Assembly (NCBI GenBank): GCA_003963435.1
Contig: RXJC01000625.1
Coordinates: 1-39,939 of the forward strand
DNA length: 39,939 bases
Source of the DNA: Bradyrhizobiaceae bacterium
GTDB taxonomy: Bacteria > Pseudomonadota > Alphaproteobacteria > Rhizobiales > Xanthobacteraceae
Direction of reading: 5' to 3'
Shown: positions 25,135 to 33,968 of the stretch, piece by piece
How the letters are laid out: every line of letters starts with the position of its first letter
Position numbering within the stretch: position 1 is the first letter of the stretch
Translations under genes and position numbers: made by a program
Notes under the pieces: model-generated
Databases searched by the model: none
Told to the model about the DNA's origin: nothing
Seen by the model: only the letters and a program-made list of their open reading frames with translations

Positions 25135-27524
25135 TCAGAGTAACCGTACCTCGCATAGTACTGGTTGTAGTAGAAATCGCCGCCGTAGCTCTGGTATCGG
25201 CTGAGCGCCTTGATGTTGACCTTGTTCAGCACGACACCGAGCGTCCTTTCGTACACGTCGGGCGCTTCGTGAAAGACATGTTCGACGACGTCTATCTTCG
25301 TCTTCCCCCACTCGACAACCATCACATAGGTGTCGACCAGCTTGGTGGTTGCCCGGACGTCGACGAGCGGCGCCATCGGGGACAAGTCGATCACGATTCG
25401 ATCGAACATCTTTCGGAGTTGCCCGCAAAATTCCAGCATCACGGGTGAACCGAGGATATCGCTGGTCTGGCTCAGGCGGCCGGCGTCGACTGCCGGCAGG
25501 AAGAACAGGCCGCTTGTGGGCTCGGCCCAAAGGGCATCTTCTAGCTTCACCTTGCCCGACAGGACTTCGGCAAGCCCCACCCGCGCGGAGGGGGTCAACC
25601 ATCTGGTCAGGGACGGATTGCGAAGATCGCCGTCTAGGATGAGTGTCCGGACGCCAGACAGCGCAATTGCCTGGGCGAGCGAGATGGAAATCGTCGATTT
25701 GCCCTCGTTGGGCAGCGACGACGTGATTCCGAGCACCTTGTTGGGCGCCTCGACGTCCCTGACCTCGGCAGCGATCTTGATCGAGCGCATGGCCTCGGAG
25801 AAACGCGAGAATGGGAAGTTGTTGATTTGACCCAGCACGCCATCGTCGGGCAAAATTAGCTGGCGATTCTCCCCGCCTGCCAGATCATTGGGGGATGATA
25901 TGCCCTTCAACGGGCCCTTGCCTTGGCCGCCCCGCGACGACAGATCGAAGCCGAGGAGGTTCTTGGTCCGGTCGAGAAGACCGGGCCGGTCGGTCGTGGC
26001 TACGGCGGGTGCGCTTCCGACCATCGGAACGATTCCAATGCAGTTGAGGCGAAGTTGGCTCTCAATCTGCTGTGCAGTCCGGAACACCCGATCCATCAGG
26101 TCGCGGAAGAAAGCCGCGCCGACGGCAAGCACGAGGCCGGCAAACAATGCGGCCGCCATGACAATCAGTGTCTTGGGGTAGCTCGCCCGCAGCGGCGGCG
26201 TGGCCTGAGTGATGAGCCGTGCGTCTGTGATCGGGAACGATTGCTGCTGGACCGAGACCATGTACAGCTGCAGGAAGTTATCCGCCAGTGCACGGTAGCT
26301 CTGCGAGTTGCTCTCGAGCTCGCGCAAGACGATCTGCGCCTGACTGTTGTCATTCGACGTGGAAATGCTGGAGTTCAGCGTGGCCTGGAGACTTTCCTCG
26401 CGAGTCTTGGCAATTTCCAGGTCGCTCTTGTACGTCTCAGCGATGCGGCCCAATTCGTCGCTGATCGAGCGGCGGATTTCCCGCATCTGATTGCGCAAAT
26501 TAATGACTGCAAGATGCTCTGCGCCATAGCGGGCCGACCAGTCGGCCTCCCGATTGGCGAGGTCTAGATATTGCTGGCGAAGGCGGGTGATGACGTCGTT
26601 TCTCAAACTGTCGGCGACCGCGCCAACTTCATTGAGCAACGAATTCGGGTTTCGCTGCGAATTCTGTAGGATCGTCGTGATACGATCCAGCCTCGCTTGA
26701 GCCTCGCTGGTCTGCGATCGGGCAATCGTCAGCGCACTCTGGGTTTCGGCGAGCTGCTGCTCGGTCAGCGAGCGGCCTCCGGCGTCAACGATGTTGTTCT
26801 TGGCCTTGAAGTCGACCACCGCCCTCTCGGCCGCCGACGCCTGTGAGCGCAATTCCTTGATGCGATCCTGCAACCACGATGCCGCACGGCGCGAGCTCTG
26901 ATACTTGGCCTCGAGGGAATCGACTATATAAGCTTCGGCGATAGCATTCGCGATGCCGGCCGCGCGCGCCGGGCTGGTCGACTGGAAACCGATTTCAATA
27001 ACGTAACTAAGACCGACTCGCTTGATCGACAGCCTCTTCTCGAACACGGACAAGGCACGCCTGGTCCGCTGATATTCGGATGGCGCCTCGCGGCTCGGCG
27101 ACAGGAGCGAGAGCGCTCCTTCGATGAGCCCGAAAACGCCACCGGACGGCCCCGTAAACTCGGGGTCGTCAATTAGATGAAGATCCTTGATGACCGAAAG
27201 CGAGATGTTCTCCGATTTCAGCACTTCCACTTGGCTGTCGACGGTTGGAGAATCCAGCGGCAGATCGACGCCGAGCGGCGATTGTTGCTGCAGTCCCTGG
27301 CTCTTGCGGCTGTCGATGATCAGCAGAGCAGTGGCCGTGTATCGCTGCTGCGCGGTGAAGATGAAGGCCGCTCCCAGGCAAAGGCAAAGCAGCACGATGC
27401 TTGCCATCAGCATGCGCTGCCGCCGCAGTATTCCGGTGCACCAATTGATCAGCTCAACGATGCTGATAGATTCGGATGCATCCGATCTTTGGGTCTCAAC
27501 TACGTTCTTGCTGATTTGAAGCAT
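25131..27524 (-). CDS. Wzc/ExoP-like polysaccharide co-polymerase with BY-kinase domain
   Basis: The 797-residue protein is a PCP-2a type co-polymerase. Membrane segments are at about residues 37-57 and 452-474, enclosing a long periplasmic coiled-coil part; the Pro-rich motif TPPLRASYPK sits just before the second helix. The cytoplasmic BY-kinase domain has Walker A SLPNEGKST (603-611), Walker A' LILDGDLRNP (628-637) and Walker B RIVIDLSP (709-716). Eight tyrosines lie in the last 21 residues (777-797), the autophosphorylation cluster. The protein sets chain length and gates export together with the Wza-like lipoprotein. The phosphatase that resets the tyrosines is not in the window. The gene directly precedes and overlaps 24376. 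Confidence 0.93.
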   Translation of the reverse strand: MLQISKNVVETQRSDASESISIVELINWCTGILRRQRMLMASIVLLCLCLGAAFIFTAQQRYTATALLIIDSRKSQGLQQQSPLGVDLPLDSPTVDSQVEVLKSENISLSVIKDLHLIDDPEFTGPSGGVFGLIEGALSLLSPSREAPSEYQRTRRALSVFEKRLSIKRVGLSYVIEIGFQSTSPARAAGIANAIAEAYIVDSLEAKYQSSRRAASWLQDRIKELRSQASAAERAVVDFKAKNNIVDAGGRSLTEQQLAETQSALTIARSQTSEAQARLDRITTILQNSQRNPNSLLNEVGAVADSLRNDVITRLRQQYLDLANREADWSARYGAEHLAVINLRNQMREIRRSISDELGRIAETYKSDLEIAKTREESLQATLNSSISTSNDNSQAQIVLRELESNSQSYRALADNFLQLYMVSVQQQSFPITDARLITQATPPLRASYPKTLIVMAAALFAGLVLAVGAAFFRDLMDRVFRTAQQIESQLRLNCIGIVPMVGSAPAVATTDRPGLLDRTKNLLGFDLSSRGGQGKGPLKGISSPNDLAGGENRQLILPDDGVLGQINNFPFSRFSEAMRSIKIAAEVRDVEAPNKVLGITSSLPNEGKSTISISLAQAIALSGVRTLILDGDLRNPSLTRWLTPSARVGLAEVLSGKVKLEDALWAEPTSGLFFLPAVDAGRLSQTSDILGSPVMLEFCGQLRKMFDRIVIDLSPMAPLVDVRATTKLVDTYVMVVEWGKTKIDVVEHVFHEAPDVYERTLGVVLNKVNIKALSRYQSYGGDFYYNQYYARYGYSE

Positions 27525-27757
27525 CGGGCACGGGCTCGTTGGACGAAGGAGGATTTTTTGTTGCAGGGACGGTCTCGACTACCACGCTGTTGGCCTGCCG
27601 ACCGCGTTAAGTGCTGGAATAGTGAACTACCAAACCAATGGACCTTCACGACGTCGTTTTCACGACGTACATCGGAAAAACAGCTCATTTTCGAGCAAGC
27701 GGGCAAAGACTATACCAATTTGGCAGAAAAACGTACCGACGCAAATGCAGGTTCGAT
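27525..27757 (-). promoter_or_regulatory. Upstream region of the wzc-like gene with a direct repeat and palindrome
   Basis: This 233-base gap lies upstream of the minus-strand BY-kinase gene. It contains a 10-base direct repeat TTCACGACGT at 27645-27654 and 27659-27668 and, overlapping the first copy, the perfect 10-base palindrome ACGACGTCGT (27648-27657). These may be a regulator site. No ORF is supported in it. Confidence 0.4.
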
Positions 27758-29209
27758 TCAGGGTTTATAGCGGTCCGGGCGCCGCTCGTTTCGGTCGAAC
27801 GACTGAGCCATGCAGGTGCCGATAATGGTGAAGGCCACAATCGCATAGCCTGGAACCTGGAGAGGGAAATCCACCATGGAATGCAGGCCTGAGAGAAAAG
27901 CGATCGCGAGCCCCGTTGCGGGGAACATCAGGCCCCGCGAGCGAACGCGGATTCCGCGGATCAGGACAGCAAACATGATCAACCAGCCCAGAAGCGTCAG
28001 GGTCGCCACTGGAATGCCGTACTCCGCAGCGATCTCCAGAAGGGTGTTGTGAGCCTTGTCCCAAGTCCCCCAAGTCGAAATCACGGGGCTTCGGTACTGC
28101 GGGAAGGCCCATTCGAACGTTCCTGCCCCCATGCCGAGCCAGGGATAATCGTGGATCATTGCAAGCGTCGAGCGATATGCCTCAACCCTGCCTAGATCCA
28201 TGAATCCCTGCTGCTCGATCCTCTCTGAGATGCCGGCTCCCAGAAGCTGCCAGATGAGAAGAATAGTGCCCAGTATCCATGCGATCGCGATCCATCCGGT
28301 CGAGCGGGAATTGAGATCTCTTCTGAAATAGCTCAGAAAGCCCACCGCACAAGCCCCAAGAGACAGCAGCACTCCTGCTCGCGAACCCGTCATGAACATA
28401 GCCGCAAGGACGATCAACATGGCCGCCAGCGAGAGCGCGAGTGCTGGTGTTGGATGCGCAAGGACGAGCTTAACAGTCTCCCGATCGATCTGCCGCGAAG
28501 ACAACTGTCTGACCCTGCGGCAAACCAGCATCAGCCACACGACTGCACAGGTGCCGAAATAGGCGGCCGCCGTATTCCGGTTGATGAACGTGGCCGTCAG
28601 CACCGACTGATAGGCCTCCTTGGTCTGGCCCAGAACCAGCGTCGGATCGACGGCAAAGGACACTATGCCGTAGCTCGCGTAGACGACTCCCGAGCCGGCC
28701 ACGACCAGAAGAATCCGCCGCGCGACGGTCGCGTCTTGGGCAAGCGTGAAGCTGCAAGCCAAGGCCAACACGACGGCAAGGGGCTTGCCGGCCGCGAGTA
28801 CGGGGCGGCCATCCGAAATGGATATGATCGGGAGTCGTTTCAGCCCAAGTATCTGCGATGCATCGGCCCAGATCGGATTGACTAGGCTGGGCAGATCGGG
28901 AGGACGGACAACCTGCTCCCAGATCACGAGTGCCCAGACGGCCGCGAACCCGAACAGGACGATGAGAAGCAAGCGCTGAACGCGAGCGAGCCCGCCGAAG
29001 GGCACCAGCAACAACGCTGCGCCAAGCGCGGTGTCCCAGCAAGCAATCGCCCACAAATCTTGAGAACCGAACGGCAACGGGGCAAGAGCAACGACAATCA
29101 ACACGATCGCGAGAGCCATTCTCTCGCGCAGAATGAATAAGCCCGATCGCCTGTCGGCTCTCTCGGCTGCGGGACTCGCAATGCGTCGCGACACCAGCGA
29201 CAAGGTCAT
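27758..29209 (-). CDS. Second Wzy/O-antigen-ligase-family protein
   Basis: The 483-residue membrane protein has about 11-12 hydrophobic segments and the Wzy_C landmarks RVEAYRSTLAMIHDYPWLGM, GAGTFEWAFPQYRS and HNTLLEIAAEYGIPVATL (HN pair and following helix). This is the ligase/polymerase family. It sits in the minus operon between the wzc-like gene and the Gly/Ser-tailed secreted protein. Two full-length members in one locus mean either one polymerase plus one ligase, or two polymers. Its start may be the internal Met31 before the first helix rather than the ATG at 29209. Confidence 0.88.
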   Translation of the reverse strand: MTLSLVSRRIASPAAERADRRSGLFILRERMALAIVLIVVALAPLPFGSQDLWAIACWDTALGAALLLVPFGGLARVQRLLLIVLFGFAAVWALVIWEQVVRPPDLPSLVNPIWADASQILGLKRLPIISISDGRPVLAAGKPLAVVLALACSFTLAQDATVARRILLVVAGSGVVYASYGIVSFAVDPTLVLGQTKEAYQSVLTATFINRNTAAAYFGTCAVVWLMLVCRRVRQLSSRQIDRETVKLVLAHPTPALALSLAAMLIVLAAMFMTGSRAGVLLSLGACAVGFLSYFRRDLNSRSTGWIAIAWILGTILLIWQLLGAGISERIEQQGFMDLGRVEAYRSTLAMIHDYPWLGMGAGTFEWAFPQYRSPVISTWGTWDKAHNTLLEIAAEYGIPVATLTLLGWLIMFAVLIRGIRVRSRGLMFPATGLAIAFLSGLHSMVDFPLQVPGYAIVAFTIIGTCMAQSFDRNERRPDRYKP

Positions 29210-29246
29210 ACCGGCGGAGAACCTGCAAACGCGGCGTGATGCCGGG

Positions 29247-29879
29247 TTATGGGCTTACACTGTTGGAGGCGCTTCTCTGCGTCGCCGACGAGGTCGAACC
29301 GGTGAAGTAATTGCCCGGGGACCCCGCAACACTGTTCGACGAGAACGCCGCGAACGTCGAACTGCCGCCCACGGGCGTCGTCAGGCTGCCCGTCGTTCCT
29401 CCCGACGCGCCGCCTGACACACCACCGCCCCCCGCCACGCTGCGCAGCGGGTAGGTGCCGGTCACGGCAGCATAGGCGTTCTTGGCCGAGTCGGACGAAG
29501 ATGCCGCCAACTGGCCGACGATGTCGCCTGCGAAAGCCTGATCCGGCTTCAGGCAGAGGTTCGCGGCCTGTCCCAGAGCAGACCCGATGGCCCCCTGCTG
29601 GGCCGGGTTCGCCTTGTCCAGCAGCCCGATCACCACGGGAAGCGTGGTAGGGTTCGACGCCACCAGATCGCGCACGAGCGTGATCATGTCCTGCCCGCCC
29701 TCCGCGTTTTTGGCATCCTGCAGAACCGCAGCGGGGCTCCCCAGAAAATCGCTGACGGTCTGCGCGGGCAATTGCTGATCGGGCGCATAGCAAGCGGCCA
29801 TAGCGGGCACAAAACTGCCAGCGCCGATCGATACGGTTACGGCGACAACGAACGGAACCGCGCTTCGAAAACTCGCCAT
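29247..29879 (-). CDS. Secreted Gly/Ser-tailed protein, function unknown
   Basis: From the ATG at 29879 the product has 210 residues; AGAGG seven bases upstream supports this over an in-frame start at 29960. A signal peptide (VVAVTVSIGAGSFVPAMA) is followed by a helical domain of about 110 residues with two cysteines (AACYAP and NLCLKP) and a low-complexity Gly/Ser/Thr/Ala tail of about 80 residues. The helical core repeats the pattern of alanine-rich segments seen in secreted proteins next to EPS export genes. I cannot name a family. The position between the OPX lipoprotein and the second Wzy-like gene points to export or the cell surface. Confidence 0.72.
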   Translation of the reverse strand: MASFRSAVPFVVAVTVSIGAGSFVPAMAACYAPDQQLPAQTVSDFLGSPAAVLQDAKNAEGGQDMITLVRDLVASNPTTLPVVIGLLDKANPAQQGAIGSALGQAANLCLKPDQAFAGDIVGQLAASSSDSAKNAYAAVTGTYPLRSVAGGGGVSGGASGGTTGSLTTPVGGSSTFAAFSSNSVAGSPGNYFTGSTSSATQRSASNSVSP

Positions 29880-30031
29880 AAGGCAACCTCTGCAGAGCAT
29901 AATACTTACAGCGAATATTTTAGCCCAAACAAAGACAAAAGAATACCAAATTTTGACCAAGGGTTAACCGTGCCCCGCAATGGACGATCGACGTAACACC
30001 TTGATCGATTTGAGAAATTCGGATCCCCGAC
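29880..30031 (-). promoter_or_regulatory. AT-rich leader before the secreted-protein gene
   Basis: This 152-base gap is upstream of the minus-strand gene at 29879. The stretch 29885-29960 is AT-rich and probably holds a promoter. No clear hairpin-plus-T-run terminator for the lipoprotein gene was found here. Confidence 0.35.
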
Positions 30032-31210
30032 TTACTGCTTCAGGTTGATGCGCAGAATCTGGGTGTTGTTGGCAGCAACAGTGGCATCGTTTGCCGTTGC
30101 AATGACGACCCGGATGTACTGCATCACCTTGGCGCTATCGTAAGTGCCCGCATTGGCGGCGAACAGGACATCCTTGTCACGCATCTCGAACTGGGTCGCC
30201 AGGAAATAGCCTGCGGGATCGCGGAAGTCGACGTTGTAGATCACGGGAACCAGCGGCCCGACAAATTTCGAACAATCGACGCCCAGCCGCTCGGCCAGTT
30301 CCCTAGGCTCGCGGCGATACACGAAGACGCCGGAAGGCTCGGCCTGGGCATCGAGCAACCCGCCGGCCTTGGCCATGGCCTGGGCCATGTTGATCTTCCA
30401 CATGTCGAAGGGGAACTGCCCCTGTTGACCCGCGGCTCCAAAGGCCAAGAAGACCTGCGGCTCACGATAGACGTAGATCGTATCGCCGGGATGCACCCAG
30501 ACGTTGTTGGCCGGCTGATAGACCAGTGCACCGAACGGGACCGTGGCGCGGCGCCCGTTCCGCTCCAGCGTCACCCAGGTTTCGTATCCCTGACCCTTCG
30601 GGCCGCCCGCTCGCGTAATCGCGTCCAGCACGTGCTCACCGGCGGACAGCGCCTGCAAGCGCGTCGGCGTATTCACCTCGCCAAGAACGGTGATCAGAGA
30701 GGTCCGCTGGTCCGCAAGCGAAACGACAACCTGCGGCTCGATCGCGCGGTTGCCGATCGCCTTGACGATATCCTGCTGCACTTCCGCCGGTGTCCGGCCG
30801 GCCGCCTGAACCGCGCCGGCGTAGGGGACGGTGATCTTGCCCTCGGTATCGACGTTCTGATTCGGCAGAGCGACGAAATTGCCCGGGCGAACGCCGGCCT
30901 CGGCCGGAATGAAGAGGCCGCCCGCAGCGGCCTCGAAAATCGTCACGGCGACGACGTCGCCGATACCGAACTTGATCTTCGGCGGAACACGGTTGTCGGG
31001 GAAGGAGGCCGCGAGCGCGCCCGGCCCGTACTCCTTCAAGACGTTGGTGACTGAGGACGTCAGCTTGACCAGCCCGAAATCGGGACCGGACGCGGTATCA
31101 CCCATTCTGATGGAAACGTCCTGGGGACCAGAACTCGGCATGACCGAACAAGCCGCCGTCAACAGCAGCAGCACCGAGGTCGCCGCAACTCTTAAAAATC
31201 CGCGTCCCAC
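30032..31210 (-). CDS. Wza-like outer-membrane polysaccharide export lipoprotein
   Basis: The 392-residue protein starts at a GTG (AAGGGG eight bases upstream) and has a lipoprotein signal ending LTAAC with Cys21 as the lipidated residue. It contains a Poly_export domain (FGIGDVVAVTIFEAAAGGLF region, then NVDTEGKITVPYAGAVQAAG) followed by two SLBB-type beta-grasp repeats, the first with VVVSLADQRTSLITVLGEVN and the second with GDTIYVYREPQVFLAFGAAG. Such OPX proteins form the outer-membrane channel docked on a Wzc-type co-polymerase; the partner is at 25131. It is separated from the initiating transferase gene by a strong terminator at 31445-31468, so it is probably transcribed from its own promoter. 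Confidence 0.92.
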   Translation of the reverse strand: MGRGFLRVAATSVLLLLTAACSVMPSSGPQDVSIRMGDTASGPDFGLVKLTSSVTNVLKEYGPGALAASFPDNRVPPKIKFGIGDVVAVTIFEAAAGGLFIPAEAGVRPGNFVALPNQNVDTEGKITVPYAGAVQAAGRTPAEVQQDIVKAIGNRAIEPQVVVSLADQRTSLITVLGEVNTPTRLQALSAGEHVLDAITRAGGPKGQGYETWVTLERNGRRATVPFGALVYQPANNVWVHPGDTIYVYREPQVFLAFGAAGQQGQFPFDMWKINMAQAMAKAGGLLDAQAEPSGVFVYRREPRELAERLGVDCSKFVGPLVPVIYNVDFRDPAGYFLATQFEMRDKDVLFAANAGTYDSAKVMQYIRVVIATANDATVAANNTQILRINLKQ

Positions 31211-31546
31211 ACCAAATTCCCCTTACGCACGCTAGACTTCGTCGAAAATATTGGGGGTGTCAACGCGTCATGGATGGCGCGGCGTAGCTTTGTCCCCGAG
31301 AGTGGCAACAGAGTAACATCGCGGCCCGCCAAAAAATGAATGCGGGCCCGATTTTGCAATCAGGAGGAGCAAACTAGCCGCAAGCGCTCGGACAGGTCGA
31401 ACCGCCCCGGCGCGCCACCGCTTTCCTATTAAATTGGTCCGCTCAAAAAAACCGGACCCGAAGGCCCGTCTCGATCGTTTGCTGAATTCACCTAGATCTG
31501 GCGCGCACCGGCCGACATCGACGGTCCGGCGCTGCCGCGCTTGCTC
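31211..31546 (-). promoter_or_regulatory. 336-base gap: terminator of the upstream gene plus leader of the OPX gene
   Basis: No ORF is supported here. The right-hand part holds the intrinsic terminator at 31445-31468. The left-hand part, up to the GTG at 31210, must carry the promoter and leader of the export lipoprotein gene; I could not assign -35/-10 boxes. Confidence 0.5.
31445..31468 (-). terminator. Intrinsic terminator with UUCG tetraloop
   Basis: Read on the minus strand the site is CGGGCC, loop TTCG, GGTCCG, then one G and seven Ts. The stem is six base pairs including one G-U. It lies about 80 bases after the stop of the glycosylphosphotransferase gene and before the OPX gene. Confidence 0.8.
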
Positions 31547-33052
31547 TCAATAGGCGTTTCGCCGACGTGCCACCTCGAAGAAGGTGAGAGCCATGATCTT
31601 GAAATCCAGCAACAGACTCCAATTGTTAATGTACCAGAGATCGCAGTCGACCCGCTCTTCCATCAGTTCCACACGCGACGTTTCGCCTCGATAGCCCTTC
31701 ACCTGGGCCCACCCGGTGATGCCGGGCTTGACGTGGTGGCGGAACGCGTAGTCGGAAAGCAAATCTCCGTAGTGGTTGTCATGGGCGAGAGCGTGCGGCC
31801 GCGGCCCGACCAGAGACATGTTTCCGATCAACACGTTGAGGAGCTGCGGCAGCTCGTCGATGCTGGTTTTGCGCAGGACGCGCCCCACCCTCGTGACACG
31901 CGGATCCCGGCGCTGCGCCTGGACCACGGAGGCACCGTCCTCCATCACGCTCATCGAGCGGAACTTGAAGATGACGAATTCGCGCGAGTTCAACCCCTTG
32001 CGGCGTTGCCTGAACAGGACAGGACCCGGCGAGTCGAGCTTGATCGCAACCGCAGTCAACAAGATCAGCGGCAGCAGCAGGATCAGCGCCAGGCCAGCGC
32101 CGACGATGTCGACCGCGCGCTTCGCCAACTGCTCGCTCGACGACAACGGCCCACGCTTGATCTCGACGGAAAGGGAATTGCCGAGCCTGAATGACGGATT
32201 CTTGGTCAGGGAGCGGATCTTCCGATCGGGCAGCAGTTGCACGGGAAGCGGGGTATCGCGCAGACGATCGCGCACCAATTCGATCTTGCGCGTATCGACC
32301 CAGGAAAGCGCCAGCACGATCTCGTGCGCGCGCCACTCCCGCGCGGCATGGATGGCGGCATCGACCGTGCGGGCTTCCTCGTCGCTCAGCGAGAAACTCT
32401 TGTTCTTGTCGTACGAGAAAACGATGCGGCGCAACTCGCTCGACCCGAACGCTTCGAGCAACTCGCTCGAATCGATCGCCGCAAGCTCCTCGCGCGTCCC
32501 GAGCACAATGGCCCGACGGCCTTGGACTTGGCCTTCCTCAATTACACCCGCAACCAGTCGCTTGAAGAGGCCGCGCGACACGATCAGGAACGCGAGCGCC
32601 AAAACGGCAAAGCAGATCACCGAACCACGCGAGAATATGGAGCCAATCTTCAAAAGAAAGGCGAGAGTGGTCAGTAGAAAACCGACCAACAGCCAGTTCG
32701 TGACGATCTGACCCGCGTCGCGCCGCTTCGAGAACACCGCTCGGGAGTCATACAGGCCGCTCAACTGGCCTAGGAGAACGTAAAGGAGGGCCGCGATAGC
32801 TCCGGCGCCGAAGGAGGGCTCCCCCGAATTGGCGTTTGCGATCAACTGGTAGAAGCCGCCACCGAGAAGGCTCGCCAGCACGATCAGCGAGGCATCGCCG
32901 CAGGCTAGGACGTGCTTGAGAAGCGCATAGGGGAACTTGAGCCCACGCCGTCTCTCGTGTCCTAGAACATCATGCTGAAGGCTGTCGGTCACCGGTTTGT
33001 CCGCAAGCGCCGATCCGTTCGACCGAGCAGTGGATGAGCTATGAGGAACCAA
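31547..33052 (-). CDS. Polyprenyl-phosphate glycosylphosphotransferase (initiating enzyme)
   Basis: The 501-residue protein starts at a TTG with GGAGG seven bases upstream. The N-terminal half has four to five membrane helices and a CoA_binding_3-like soluble part. The C-terminal catalytic domain (about 305-501) begins AKRAVDIVGAGLALIL and contains KLDSPGPVLFRQRR, FVIFKFRSM, SIDELPQLLNVLIG and MSLVGPRPHAL, the bacterial sugar transferase signature of WcaJ/WbaP/ExoY. The enzyme transfers hexose-1-phosphate, usually glucose, from UDP-sugar to undecaprenyl phosphate, the first step of the repeat unit. The sugar is not proven. It is transcribed away from the divergent region at 33053-33272 and ends in a terminator. 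Confidence 0.93.
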   Translation of the reverse strand: MVPHSSSTARSNGSALADKPVTDSLQHDVLGHERRRGLKFPYALLKHVLACGDASLIVLASLLGGGFYQLIANANSGEPSFGAGAIAALLYVLLGQLSGLYDSRAVFSKRRDAGQIVTNWLLVGFLLTTLAFLLKIGSIFSRGSVICFAVLALAFLIVSRGLFKRLVAGVIEEGQVQGRRAIVLGTREELAAIDSSELLEAFGSSELRRIVFSYDKNKSFSLSDEEARTVDAAIHAAREWRAHEIVLALSWVDTRKIELVRDRLRDTPLPVQLLPDRKIRSLTKNPSFRLGNSLSVEIKRGPLSSSEQLAKRAVDIVGAGLALILLLPLILLTAVAIKLDSPGPVLFRQRRKGLNSREFVIFKFRSMSVMEDGASVVQAQRRDPRVTRVGRVLRKTSIDELPQLLNVLIGNMSLVGPRPHALAHDNHYGDLLSDYAFRHHVKPGITGWAQVKGYRGETSRVELMEERVDCDLWYINNWSLLLDFKIMALTFFEVARRRNAY

Positions 33053-33272
33053 CGCTTTTCCTCCACTTCCCTATAAAAATGCCTTAGGCAAACATTCACT
33101 TCAAATTAAGTCACATTGATGGTGCGTCGCAAAAGAAATTGCGCATTGCACGTTACTTTGCAAGTAATTGTTAAGCACCCCATCTGCCAAATGATTAGGC
33201 AGCCCGTCAAGGCAACTTTGGCATCAAGTTACTCCCAAGATTTGCTTAGGAGACAGCCCCCAGGATAGCGCC
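33053..33272. promoter_or_regulatory. AT-rich divergent promoter region with several dyads
   Basis: This 220-base gap separates the glycosylphosphotransferase (minus) from the secreted protein at 33273 (plus) and is much AT-richer than both. It holds the palindrome TGCCTTAGGCA at 33080-33090, TTACTT-TGC-AAGTAA at 33153-33167, and CTGCC-N9-GGCAG at 33184-33202. The two TGCC/GGCA dyads are similar and flank the middle one. This is the best candidate in the window for a regulated switch of the whole pathway, because it controls the initiating enzyme. Confidence 0.55.
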
Positions 33273-33890
33273 ATGTCGTTTTTCCGGATCTTGATGTGCG
33301 TCAGCCTTGCCACAGGCTTGGTTCAAGCCGCTTCCGCACAGTTGTCGACCGACCAGATGCGGGTGTGCACGAGTGTCGCCAATGAGGAAGAGCGCACGCG
33401 TTGTGAAGCAGAAATATCCCGTGCGCTGACAGCAGCCGGGCGGTCAGCAGACCTGGGAGCCGGCTGGACGCTCGCGCGGAGCAAGACCCGCGGAGGGGAG
33501 AACAACCTAGCCGTGATGCGTGTCGGCGACACCACCAGATCAGACCCGGATTTTGGAGGCTTGAGCTTTCGGTGCGGCCAACAGGGCATCGAGACGACGC
33601 TGATCCTGCTGGCGACTCTTCCCAAAGAGGCGCGCGGCACCGTCAAGGTCTATGTAAAATCGACGGCCGGCGAGCGCGAATTCGATGCATCCCTCTCGAA
33701 CGGTGGACGGATCGTCGTGCTCCCCTCCAGCGCTTCCGAACTGGCCGCGGGCGAATGGGGACGCGCGGCCGATCTCTCGATCAGGATCGACACCGGCAGC
33801 GCAACCGGAGTGAAGGGAGTGGTCCCGGCCAGGGGCCTCACGCAGGCGCTCAACGCGTTGCGAACGGGCTGCCTGGCCGGCAAGCCTTGA
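33273..33890 (+). CDS. Secreted beta-rich protein, function unknown
   Basis: The 205-residue product has a signal peptide (MCVSLATGLVQAASA, cleavage before QLSTDQ). The N-terminal mature part is a short Cys-containing helical hairpin (RVCTSVANEEERTRCEAE); the rest looks like a beta-sandwich with a third Cys in LSFRCGQQGIETTLIL and a fourth near the C-terminus (LRTGCLAG). This layout recalls VasI-type type VI secretion accessories, where a cysteine-rich head precedes a strand-rich domain, but that is only a distant resemblance. It is divergent from the initiating transferase and 78 bases before a small membrane protein. Confidence 0.72.
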   Translation: MSFFRILMCVSLATGLVQAASAQLSTDQMRVCTSVANEEERTRCEAEISRALTAAGRSADLGAGWTLARSKTRGGENNLAVMRVGDTTRSDPDFGGLSFRCGQQGIETTLILLATLPKEARGTVKVYVKSTAGEREFDASLSNGGRIVVLPSSASELAAGEWGRAADLSIRIDTGSATGVKGVVPARGLTQALNALRTGCLAGKP

Positions 33891-33968
33891 TTCATCTTGA
33901 TTCGATTGACGGCGGTTCAATTCATAGATTGTTAGACCGCAAATGGAAGGTTGCAGGCGGAGAAAAAC

